Below are positions 6,345 to 11,547 of a stretch of 11,547 nt of DNA, piece after piece. The stretch comes from Deltaproteobacteria bacterium (GTDB taxonomy: Bacteria; UBA10199; SPLOWO2-01-44-7). Each line of letters starts with the position of its first letter. Position 1 is the first letter of the stretch. The stretch covers positions 1 through 11,547 of the forward strand of contig JACQMB010000094.1 in assembly GCA_016203765.1 (NCBI GenBank). The letters run 5' to 3'. A model generated the notes under the pieces. It was given only the letters and a program-made list of their open reading frames with translations, was not told the origin of the DNA and searched no databases. The position numbers and the translations under genes were made by a program.

Positions 6345-7790
6345 CTACTCCACTCCGTGCATCCTTTTCTTTAAAAAAGGCGAGATCAGCCAAAGCAGGA
6401 GCGTAGCCCCCAGGGACGCCAAAAAGATATTCATAAAAACTCCGGAATAGATCGGAAGCGAAAAGACCGGTTCCACCATTTCGGCCACCCCCTCAGCCCC
6501 CTTGGTTTCGGTCAGCTTGGCGATCGCGCCCCCCAAATGATGTGCAAACGAGATCGACAAAAACCAGGCCCCCATCACGGTGCCGACCGCCTTGGCCGGC
6601 GATAATTTGGTGACCGCGGAGAGGCCGACCGGCGAGAGGCACAACTCACCGGTGGTATGTAAAAAATAGGCCAGGACCAGCCAAAACATCGCCGTCAGCC
6701 CCGACCCCTTGGCGAAAGAGGCGCCGATCACCAAGGCCCAAAATCCAAGCCCCAGCTGAAAAATTCCCAAAACAAATTTGATCGGAATGGAGGGCTGTCT
6801 GTTTTTTTCCTGGAGACGGATCCAGAGTTTGGCAAACAAGGGGGCAAACAAAATGATAAAGAAGGGATTGAAAGATTGGGAAAGCGAGGCCGGCATGATC
6901 CAGCCAAAAATGTTGCGATCGACATTCCGGTCGGCAAACAGGGTCAGGGAAGAACCGGCCTGTTCAAAAAAGGCCCAAAAGAGGCAGTGGAAAAACATTA
7001 GCACGATCACCACCAGCAGGCGGTCGCGCGCAGTTTTTTCACTGGTAAAAGCCGTATAAATCAAAAAGGTCAAAATCGCTATCGCCACGACGTAAAGAAA
7101 GGGTCCGACCAGGTAATTTTGATTCAACCCCAGCGCGATCATGGGGATCCCCGCCAGGCAGGCCAGATACAAGACCGGGGTTTTTCGTTTCAAACCTTCG
7201 GGGTTGGGCGGCAAGCCGTGTTCTTCCAATAATTTCTGCCCCTTCAAAAACACCCCGAGGCCGACCAACATCCCCACGCCGGCCAGCGAAAAACCGAAGT
7301 GCCAGCCGAAGGTCTCCCCGATCAGCCCGCAGACCAGCGGGGCCAAAAAAGCGCCGATGTTGATCCCCATGTAAAAAATGGTAAAGCCGGAGTCGCGGCG
7401 CGGATCCCCCTCGCCATACAGCTTTCCCACCAGGCTCGAGACATTCGGTTTGAAAAAGCCGTTCCCTAAACACAAGAGGGCCAGCGCGCAATAAAAAGCG
7501 ATTTCATGGGGCACGGCCATCATGAAATGGCCCAAGGCCATCAACACGCCGCCCAAAATAATCGCCCGGCGATAACCCAAAAGACGATCGGCCAAGAGCC
7601 CGCCGATGACCGGAAAGGCATAAACCAGCGCGCCATAGGCCCCATAAATCCCGTAGGCCCGGCTGTCGGCATACAGCAGTTGTTTGGTCATGTACAAGAC
7701 CAAGAGGGCCCGCATGCCGTAGAAGCTGAACCGCTCCCACAGTTCGGAGAAAAAGAGGATGTAGAGACCGCGCGGGTGATCGAGCCTCAT
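6345..7790 (-). CDS. POT/PTR family proton-dependent oligopeptide transporter
   Basis: A 481-aa inner-membrane major-facilitator protein expected to import di- and tripeptides with protons. The N-terminal helix carries the ExxER proton-coupling motif (ELWERFSFYG). Next come the family pattern GAYGALVYAFPVIGGLLADR (about 49-68) and the PTR2 signature FYMGINIGAF in the fifth helix, then FFEQAGSSLTLFADR and ASLSQSFNPFFII in the C-terminal half, as in bacterial Dtp-type members. About 14 hydrophobic segments can be counted, the usual number for bacterial POTs. The start ATG 7790 overlaps the pyk stop as ATGA, so it is translated from the pyk transcript by coupling; no separate promoter or RBS was seen. 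The 3' end abuts the convergent 354-aa protein gene with a 1-bp gap. Peptide range and orientation of transport are inferred from the family. Confidence 0.93.
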   Translation of the reverse strand: MRLDHPRGLYILFFSELWERFSFYGMRALLVLYMTKQLLYADSRAYGIYGAYGALVYAFPVIGGLLADRLLGYRRAIILGGVLMALGHFMMAVPHEIAFYCALALLCLGNGFFKPNVSSLVGKLYGEGDPRRDSGFTIFYMGINIGAFLAPLVCGLIGETFGWHFGFSLAGVGMLVGLGVFLKGQKLLEEHGLPPNPEGLKRKTPVLYLACLAGIPMIALGLNQNYLVGPFLYVVAIAILTFLIYTAFTSEKTARDRLLVVIVLMFFHCLFWAFFEQAGSSLTLFADRNVDRNIFGWIMPASLSQSFNPFFIILFAPLFAKLWIRLQEKNRQPSIPIKFVLGIFQLGLGFWALVIGASFAKGSGLTAMFWLVLAYFLHTTGELCLSPVGLSAVTKLSPAKAVGTVMGAWFLSISFAHHLGGAIAKLTETKGAEGVAEMVEPVFSLPIYSGVFMNIFLASLGATLLLWLISPFLKKRMHGVE

Positions 7791-9202
7791 AGCGTTAAAA
7801 TCTTCATCATATTGGTCGCCCCCATCAACTGCTGGGTGCCGGAGACCACCACCACTTTGTCTCCCCGTTTCAAAAGCCTGGCCGCCCTCACTTTTCTGCC
7901 GGCGATGGCGATCATCTCATCGGTGGAATGCCCCAACGGCGAGAGGACGGGGATCACGCCCCAAAATAAAGCCAGTTGATTATAAGTTTGCTCCTTGGGG
8001 GTCAAGGCAATAATCGGCTGTTTCGGTTTCAGTTTGGAAAGGAGCCGGGCGGTCGTCCCGCTCATCGAAAAAACCATGATGGCTTTGGCCTGCACCTCCT
8101 CGGCGGCATGGCAGGCGGCATGGACCACCGCATGGACCAGGGAATGATCGGGATAGTGATAATCATGATCCTGCCTTCGCCGGTACAATCCCTTTTCCGC
8201 CTCCTCGATAATTCGGGCCATGGTTTTGACGGTCTCCACCGGATACCGGCCGGTGGCGGTCTCCGCCGAAAGCATCACCGCGTCGGTGCCGTCAAAAACG
8301 GCATTGGCGACGTCGCTCGCCTCCGCCCGGGTGGGGGTCGCCTCCTTGACCATCGTCTCCAGCATCTGCGTGGCGGTGACCGCCACGACCGAATAGGCAT
8401 TGGCCTTGTCAATGATTCTTTTTTGCAGGATCGGGACTTTTTCGATCGTGGCCTCCACCCCCAGATCGCCTCTCGCCACCATCACCCCCTCGGTCACCTT
8501 CAAAATATCTTCCAACCGGTCGATGGCCTCCACCCTCTCGATCTTGGCGATGACCGGGGCATAAAAATGCCTCCGGCGCATCATTTTTTTTAAACGTAAA
8601 ACGTCGTTAGCCCGGCGGACAAAAGAGAGGGCGACCGCATCGATCCCCAGTTTAATGCCCATCCTTAAATCACCCAGGTCTTTGGCGGTGATCGCCGTGG
8701 AGCTCAAGGCGGTCCCCGGCAGGTTCAAACCGGCATGCTCTTTAAGCCAGCCTCCGACCACGACACGGCAGGCCACCTCTCTTTTTCTTTTGGAAACCAC
8801 TTCAAGGCGGATCTTGCCGTCATCCAGCAGGATCGGATCACCTCGTTTTACGTCCTGGGGAAGATGTTTGTAGGTGGTGGAAATTTTGGCGGCATCCCCG
8901 ATCACCGATTGGGTGGTAATCGTGATCCGGCGTTTCGGGACGAGTGGAACCAGGCGATTGTTTTTCAAAAGGCCCGTGCGCATCTTGGGACCGCTCAGGT
9001 CCAAAAGAACGGCTACCGGCCGGTTGTGTTTTTTAGCCAGCCTTCGAATCAGCCGGATGCGCTGTTTGTGCCCAGCCCAGGTGCCGTGCGACATGTTGAG
9101 GCGTGCCACGTCAAGGCCGGCCCCGATCAGGCGCTCCAAAACCTTGGGCGAATCGGTGGCCGGCCCCAGGGTTACCACGATCTTGGCGCGTCTCTTGAAC
9201 AT
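7787..9202 (-). CDS. pyk: Pyruvate kinase
   Basis: Converts phosphoenolpyruvate and ADP to pyruvate and ATP, the last step of glycolysis. The product is 471 aa, the standard bacterial length. Visible: TLGPATDS (11-18); ARLNMSHG (33-40) with the phosphate- and cation-site Arg/Asn/Ser; LLDLSGPKMRTG (66-77); B domain about 75-170; catalytic Lys220 and metal ligand Glu222 in AKIERVEAID; metal ligand Asp246 in ARGDLGVE; ATQMLETM (277-284); TRAEASDVANAVFDGTDAV (291-309); MLSAETATGRYP (310-321); C-terminal allosteric-type domain from about 350 with FSMSGTTARLLSKLKP. An insertion-free core makes the call firm. ATG 9202 is chosen: the upstream in-frame TTG at 9238 is part of a TTGACA -35 box, and the conserved family start is at FKRRAKIVVTLGP. 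It overlaps the downstream peptide transporter gene by 4 nt and is divergent from rlmN. No ribosome binding site is evident. Confidence 0.96.
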   Translation of the reverse strand: MFKRRAKIVVTLGPATDSPKVLERLIGAGLDVARLNMSHGTWAGHKQRIRLIRRLAKKHNRPVAVLLDLSGPKMRTGLLKNNRLVPLVPKRRITITTQSVIGDAAKISTTYKHLPQDVKRGDPILLDDGKIRLEVVSKRKREVACRVVVGGWLKEHAGLNLPGTALSSTAITAKDLGDLRMGIKLGIDAVALSFVRRANDVLRLKKMMRRRHFYAPVIAKIERVEAIDRLEDILKVTEGVMVARGDLGVEATIEKVPILQKRIIDKANAYSVVAVTATQMLETMVKEATPTRAEASDVANAVFDGTDAVMLSAETATGRYPVETVKTMARIIEEAEKGLYRRRQDHDYHYPDHSLVHAVVHAACHAAEEVQAKAIMVFSMSGTTARLLSKLKPKQPIIALTPKEQTYNQLALFWGVIPVLSPLGHSTDEMIAIAGRKVRAARLLKRGDKVVVVSGTQQLMGATNMMKILTL

Positions 9203-9209
9203 GGATCCC

Positions 9210-9238
9210 AATTTCCAAGAAGAGCGGCTTTTTGTCAA
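9210..9238 (-). promoter_or_regulatory. Probable pyk promoter
   Basis: On the - strand a consensus -35 TTGACA (9238-9233) is followed by a 17-bp spacer and a weak -10 GAAATT (9215-9210), then 7 nt and ATG 9202. If used, the transcript begins about one base before the ATG. The -35 box is perfect, but the -10 matches consensus at only three positions, so activator help or a different -10 register is possible. It lies back-to-back with the rlmN promoter. Confidence 0.45.
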
Positions 9239-9241
9239 CGC

Positions 9242-9269
9242 TTGAAAGGCGCGCCCCTTTTTGTATAGA
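9242..9269 (+). promoter_or_regulatory. Probable rlmN promoter
   Basis: A -35 box TTGAAA (9242-9247), a 16-bp spacer and a -10 box TATAGA (9264-9269) precede ATG 9280 by 10 nt. The predicted leader is about 4 nt at most, and the bases before the ATG (CTCCCCCGCC) contain no Shine-Dalgarno sequence. The -35 lies 3 bp from the divergent pyk -35, so polymerases could compete. Confidence 0.55.
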
Positions 9270-9279
9270 CTCCCCCGCC

Positions 9280-10308
9280 ATGTCCAAACCCGATATCAAA
9301 GACCTTGCCCTCCAGGCCCTGGCGGAAACCGTCGCCGGCCTGGGCGAAAAACCTTATGCGGCGATCCAAACGATATCGTGGCTGTATCGACAGAGGGCCG
9401 CCTCCTTTGAAGAGATGACCAATCTTGCCCAAAAGGTCCGCCAGCGGCTGGCACAAACCTTTTCCATCGGCCGGCTCACTCTGGAAGAGGAACGACGCTC
9501 GGCCGACGGCTCGCGCAAATTCCTTTTCAAATTAAACGATGGGCAGAAAATCGAGAGCGTCTTGATGCCGCATAAAAATCGCCTGACCTTGTGTGTCTCC
9601 AGCCAGGTCGGTTGCGCCATGGGGTGCAAGTTTTGCCGCACGGCCTCGATGGGTTTGGTGCGCCACCTGACCCAGGGAGAAATTTTGGAACAGGTCCTGG
9701 CCGCCCAGCGGGCGCTGGAGCCGGGCCAAAAAATCACCAACATCGTTTTTATGGGGATGGGGGAACCTCTGCACAACTATGACAATGTCATTTCGTCCCT
9801 GAAAATTTTAAGACACCCCAAGGGCTTCGGCTTTGGCAAAAAACAGATTACCGTTTCGACTTCCGGGCTGGCGAAGGCCATCGAAAAATTCGGGGAGGAT
9901 GCGGATGTCAAGCTGGCCCTCTCCCTGAACGCCGCCAGCGACCCCTTCCGCGACGAAATCATGCCGGTCAACAAACGCTATCCGCTGGAACGGCTTGGGC
10001 GGGCGTGCCGGCACTATAACGACCTGACCCGGCAGGCCATCACGATGGAGTACGTGATGTTCGCCGGTCTCAACGACCGGCCGGAGGATGTCAAACAACT
10101 GTGCCGTTTCCTTTCCAATCTGAAGGCCAAGATCAATCTGATCCCGTACAATGAATATCCCGGCTCCCCCTACCGCCGTCCCACGGAGGCCGCCGTGCGC
10201 CGCTTCCACAAGTCCCTGGCCGACCGCCATTTTCAGGTCAACATCCGTTATTCCAAGGGCCTGGATATTCTTGGCGCTTGCGGACAGCTGGCTACCGGCC
10301 CCGTTTGA
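9280..10308 (+). CDS. rlmN: Dual-specificity RNA methyltransferase RlmN (23S rRNA A2503 C2-methylation)
   Basis: A radical SAM enzyme that methylates C2 of adenosine 2503 in 23S rRNA and, in characterised members, A37 of some tRNAs. The product is 342 aa, slightly shorter than E. coli RlmN. The N-terminal accessory domain (about 1-95) contains the typical AIQTISWLYRQ segment. The [4Fe-4S] cluster motif is C112-x3-C116-x2-C119 (CAMGCKFC), followed by the family segment FMGMGEPLHNYDNV, the TVSTSGL motif and LALSLNA. The C-terminal ACGQL carries Cys334, matching the methyl-carrying Cys355 of E. coli RlmN. All catalytic residues are therefore present. These features, with a plain A2503-type active site, favour RlmN over the resistance enzyme Cfr. 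ATG 9280 fits the family N-terminus and the promoter; the in-frame TTG at 9232 is upstream of the promoter and is rejected. The stop TGA (10306-10308) lies inside the -35 box of the next operon. Confidence 0.96.
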   Translation: MSKPDIKDLALQALAETVAGLGEKPYAAIQTISWLYRQRAASFEEMTNLAQKVRQRLAQTFSIGRLTLEEERRSADGSRKFLFKLNDGQKIESVLMPHKNRLTLCVSSQVGCAMGCKFCRTASMGLVRHLTQGEILEQVLAAQRALEPGQKITNIVFMGMGEPLHNYDNVISSLKILRHPKGFGFGKKQITVSTSGLAKAIEKFGEDADVKLALSLNAASDPFRDEIMPVNKRYPLERLGRACRHYNDLTRQAITMEYVMFAGLNDRPEDVKQLCRFLSNLKAKINLIPYNEYPGSPYRRPTEAAVRRFHKSLADRHFQVNIRYSKGLDILGACGQLATGPV

Positions 10309-10333
10309 CTTTTGCTTAGCGGTAAGCTAATAT
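10305..10333 (+). promoter_or_regulatory. Strong sigma-70-type promoter of the basic-protein/nucleotidyltransferase operon
   Basis: TTGACT (10305-10310), exactly 17 bp, then TAATAT (10328-10333), six bases before ATG 10340. This is the best promoter in the window, matching 5/6 and 4-5/6 consensus positions. Initiation is predicted on the A of the ATG, giving a leaderless message; there is no Shine-Dalgarno sequence. The -35 box overlaps the rlmN stop codon. Confidence 0.7.
10314..10330. promoter_or_regulatory. Candidate operator: overlapping inverted repeats in the promoter spacer
   Basis: Between the -35 and -10 boxes lie two overlapping perfect palindromes, GCTTA-N4-TAAGC (10314-10327) and TTAGC-N5-GCTAA (10316-10330). 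A dimeric repressor bound here would block RNA polymerase. The first gene of the operon encodes a small, very basic protein, so autoregulation is plausible, as in toxin-antitoxin operons. Alternatively the hairpin may be a remnant of an rlmN terminator, but no T-run follows it. Confidence 0.45.
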
Positions 10334-10339
10334 AAAGCC

Positions 10340-10534
10340 ATGTCGTTTAGAAAATACGCCAAAATACTGGGACAGCGGGGCGGTAAGAAACGGGCTCGAA
10401 ATCTCTCGTCCCAAAGAAGAAAAGCCATCGCCTCCTCCGGAGGGCGCGCGCGGGCCGAATCCTTGCAAGCGGCGAGGCGGATTGAAGAGAATTTTCGTTA
10501 TTTGGAGGCCATCCGACAACTGGCATCCTCATGA
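10340..10534 (+). CDS. Small, highly basic protein (64 aa), possible antitoxin or DNA-binding partner
   Basis: The 64 residues are dominated by Arg, Lys, Ala and Ser, with a charge strongly positive in the first two thirds and an amphipathic C-terminal helix (RRIEENFRYLEAIRQL). Two similar GG-containing units are visible: GGKKRARNL (14-22) and GGRARAESL (34-42). This resembles short Gly-Gly/Lys-Arg-Ala proteins sometimes found next to nucleotidyltransferase genes; I cannot name the family with certainty. Reality is supported by the strong promoter placed exactly before its ATG and by the 4-nt ATGA overlap with the next gene. It is probably the regulator or antitoxin of the pair, binding nucleic acid or the partner enzyme. 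A function purely as a leader peptide coupling translation of the next gene is an alternative. Confidence 0.75.
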   Translation: MSFRKYAKILGQRGGKKRARNLSSQRRKAIASSGGRARAESLQAARRIEENFRYLEAIRQLASS

Positions 10535-11070
10535 AGGAATCCTCCGATTACATTGAAGCCGTTGGAGAAATTGTCGGCGCGCTGGAGGCTCTCGGCTTGA
10601 CCCCAGTTTTGATCGGCGGCATGGCTTTGATTATTTTAGGGTCTCGGCGCGTAACGAAGGATTTTGATTTTTTAGTGCCTGCAGAAGCGGATAAACAGGA
10701 AGCGCTGTTGGAAATTTTTTACAAAAGGAGGTTTGAACTTGCTTCTAAAGTGAACAAGGAAGGGGAAATTATCCGGACGATCGATAACCAAAAAATCGCC
10801 GCGGTCCGTCTCCGCCTCGACTCCCCTTCCAGCGCCTATTTTCTAAACAAAAAAACGGGCCTGCGCATTGATCTCCTTTTTGATTTTCCCCTCCCTGCTC
10901 GTGAGATTGCTGGACGCGCGAAGAAAAAGAAGATTCGTTCATTTACCTTTTACATTGCCTCCAAAAAAGACCTCCTGCGGCTCAAGGAAATCGCTTACCA
11001 GGACCGTTCCTCACCGGCCGACGCCCAGGATTTGGAGTTTCTAAAAAAATCCATCGGCGGGGTTCATTAA
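10531..11070 (+). CDS. Nucleotidyltransferase-fold protein (AbiEii/MNT-like), probable second gene of a two-gene system
   Basis: A 179-aa protein with a polymerase-beta-type nucleotidyltransferase core. LIGGMALIILGSRRVTKDFDF (27-47) contains the GG and GS motifs (Gly37, Ser38) and the metal-binding DxD (Asp44, Asp46); a later Asp in LRIDLLFDF (Asp114 or Asp118) is the likely third carboxylate. The C-terminal SKKDLLRLKEIAYQDRSSPADAQDLEFLKK is the usual helix of AbiEii-like and DUF6036-like proteins. Relatives include toxins that pyrimidylate tRNA and MNT antitoxins that AMPylate HEPN toxins. Length and lack of a HEPN partner make the precise role open. It starts with an ATG overlapping the upstream stop (ATGA), and the nearest SD-like GGAGG is about 22 nt away, so translation depends on the first gene. 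The TAA overlaps the convergent yajQ stop. The catalytic residues are intact, arguing for an active enzyme. Confidence 0.82.
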   Translation: MKESSDYIEAVGEIVGALEALGLTPVLIGGMALIILGSRRVTKDFDFLVPAEADKQEALLEIFYKRRFELASKVNKEGEIIRTIDNQKIAAVRLRLDSPSSAYFLNKKTGLRIDLLFDFPLPAREIAGRAKKKKIRSFTFYIASKKDLLRLKEIAYQDRSSPADAQDLEFLKKSIGGVH

Positions 11071-11547
11071 TCCCGATAATTGGTAAACTGGAGCGGCAGT
11101 GAAAAAGGGGAGGTCTTGAGCAAGGCGATCGCCGCCTGCAGGTCGTCCCTCTTTTTGCCGGTGACGCGGACCTGATCTCCCTGAATGGAGGATTGCACTT
11201 TCAGCTGTGAATCCTTGACGATTTTGACAATCTCCTTGGCCTTTTCCTGCGGAATTCCGGCAATGATTTTGGCCAGGCATTTGGCAAGGCCGTCGGGGCC
11301 CGGTTCGATTTTGCCGAATTCAACCGATTTGAGATCGATCCCCCGCTTGATCAATTTGGATTTCAGGACGTCGATGAGCGACTTCATCTTAAACTCGTCG
11401 TCGCTCAACAGATGAAGGCCGTCGGCCTCCTGGGCGATTTTGCTTTTGGATCCCTTGAAATCAAACCGGGTGATGACCTCCCGCATCGCCTGATCCACGG
11501 CATTTTTCAATTCCTGCAGGTTGACCTGGGAGACAATATCAAAAGAC
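11067..11547 (-). CDS. yajQ: YajQ family nucleotide-binding protein, start lost at the window edge
   Basis: A member of the UPF0234/DUF520 family, small cytoplasmic proteins reported to bind nucleotides; a Xanthomonas homologue binds cyclic di-GMP. The visible 159 codons plus stop begin SFDIVSQVNLQEL, which matches the family N-terminus from about residue 3, so only one or two codons are missing. Other family features: the conserved TRFDFKGSKSKI segment, DDEFKMKSLIDVLKSKLIKR, and the C-terminal VRVTGKKRDDLQAAI and LPLQFTNYRD. The in-frame TTG at 11510 is an internal Leu codon. The stop codon shares bases with the stop of the convergent nucleotidyltransferase gene (TTAA at 11067-11070). Its promoter lies outside the window. 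Confidence 0.95.
   Translation of the reverse strand, partial: SFDIVSQVNLQELKNAVDQAMREVITRFDFKGSKSKIAQEADGLHLLSDDEFKMKSLIDVLKSKLIKRGIDLKSVEFGKIEPGPDGLAKCLAKIIAGIPQEKAKEIVKIVKDSQLKVQSSIQGDQVRVTGKKRDDLQAAIALLKTSPFSLPLQFTNYRD

Noticed and set aside
9203..9238. TTG 9238 (- strand) as start of pyruvate kinase
   Set aside because: It is part of a TTGACA -35 box, and family members begin near ATG 9202.

Overview
The window is a compact, moderately GC-rich bacterial chromosome segment carrying ten complete protein genes and two partial ones at its edges. Most are housekeeping genes: malate dehydrogenase, NAD-dependent DNA ligase, a histidine phosphatase, pyruvate kinase, the RlmN rRNA methyltransferase, a POT peptide transporter and YajQ. 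An FHA-domain sigma-54 enhancer-binding protein points to a Gram-negative lineage, perhaps among the uncultivated relatives of the old Deltaproteobacteria. This placement is an inference from gene content and style; no rRNA or marker is present to fix it. I see no prophage, CRISPR array, tRNA or rRNA gene.

Layout: (a) 1-2165, + strand: the 3' part of mdh, then an FHA/AAA+/Fis-type regulator with its own promoter. (b) 2166-2244: a convergent gap almost filled by a perfect 24-bp-stem inverted repeat that looks like a REPIN. (c) 5210-2245, - strand: histidine phosphatase, ligA (7-nt overlap) and an unrecognised 138-aa protein, probably one operon. (d) 5279-6343, + strand: an unrecognised 354-aa protein that appears to be an internal duplication. 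(e) 9202-6345, - strand: pyk and a POT transporter joined by an ATGA overlap. (f) 9280-10308, + strand: rlmN, divergent from pyk with back-to-back promoters. (g) 10340-11070, + strand: a 64-aa very basic protein and a nucleotidyltransferase-fold protein joined by an ATGA overlap, with a strong promoter and an operator-like inverted repeat. It is organised like a toxin-antitoxin or accessory operon. (h) 11547-11067, - strand: yajQ, lacking only its first codons.

The most striking regulatory pattern is that several genes (FHA regulator, phosphatase, basic protein, probably pyk, roughly rlmN) have sigma-70-type promoters whose -10 box ends only 6-10 nt before the ATG, with no Shine-Dalgarno sequence. 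This predicts leaderless or nearly leaderless mRNAs. Only the 354-aa protein has a canonical ribosome binding site. These promoters also show that several upstream TTG codons that would lengthen the ORFs are really parts of -35 boxes.

The best candidates for undescribed biology are the 10305-11070 two-gene operon, the duplicated-domain 354-aa protein, and the FHA regulator with altered Walker A, GAFTGA and sensor I residues.
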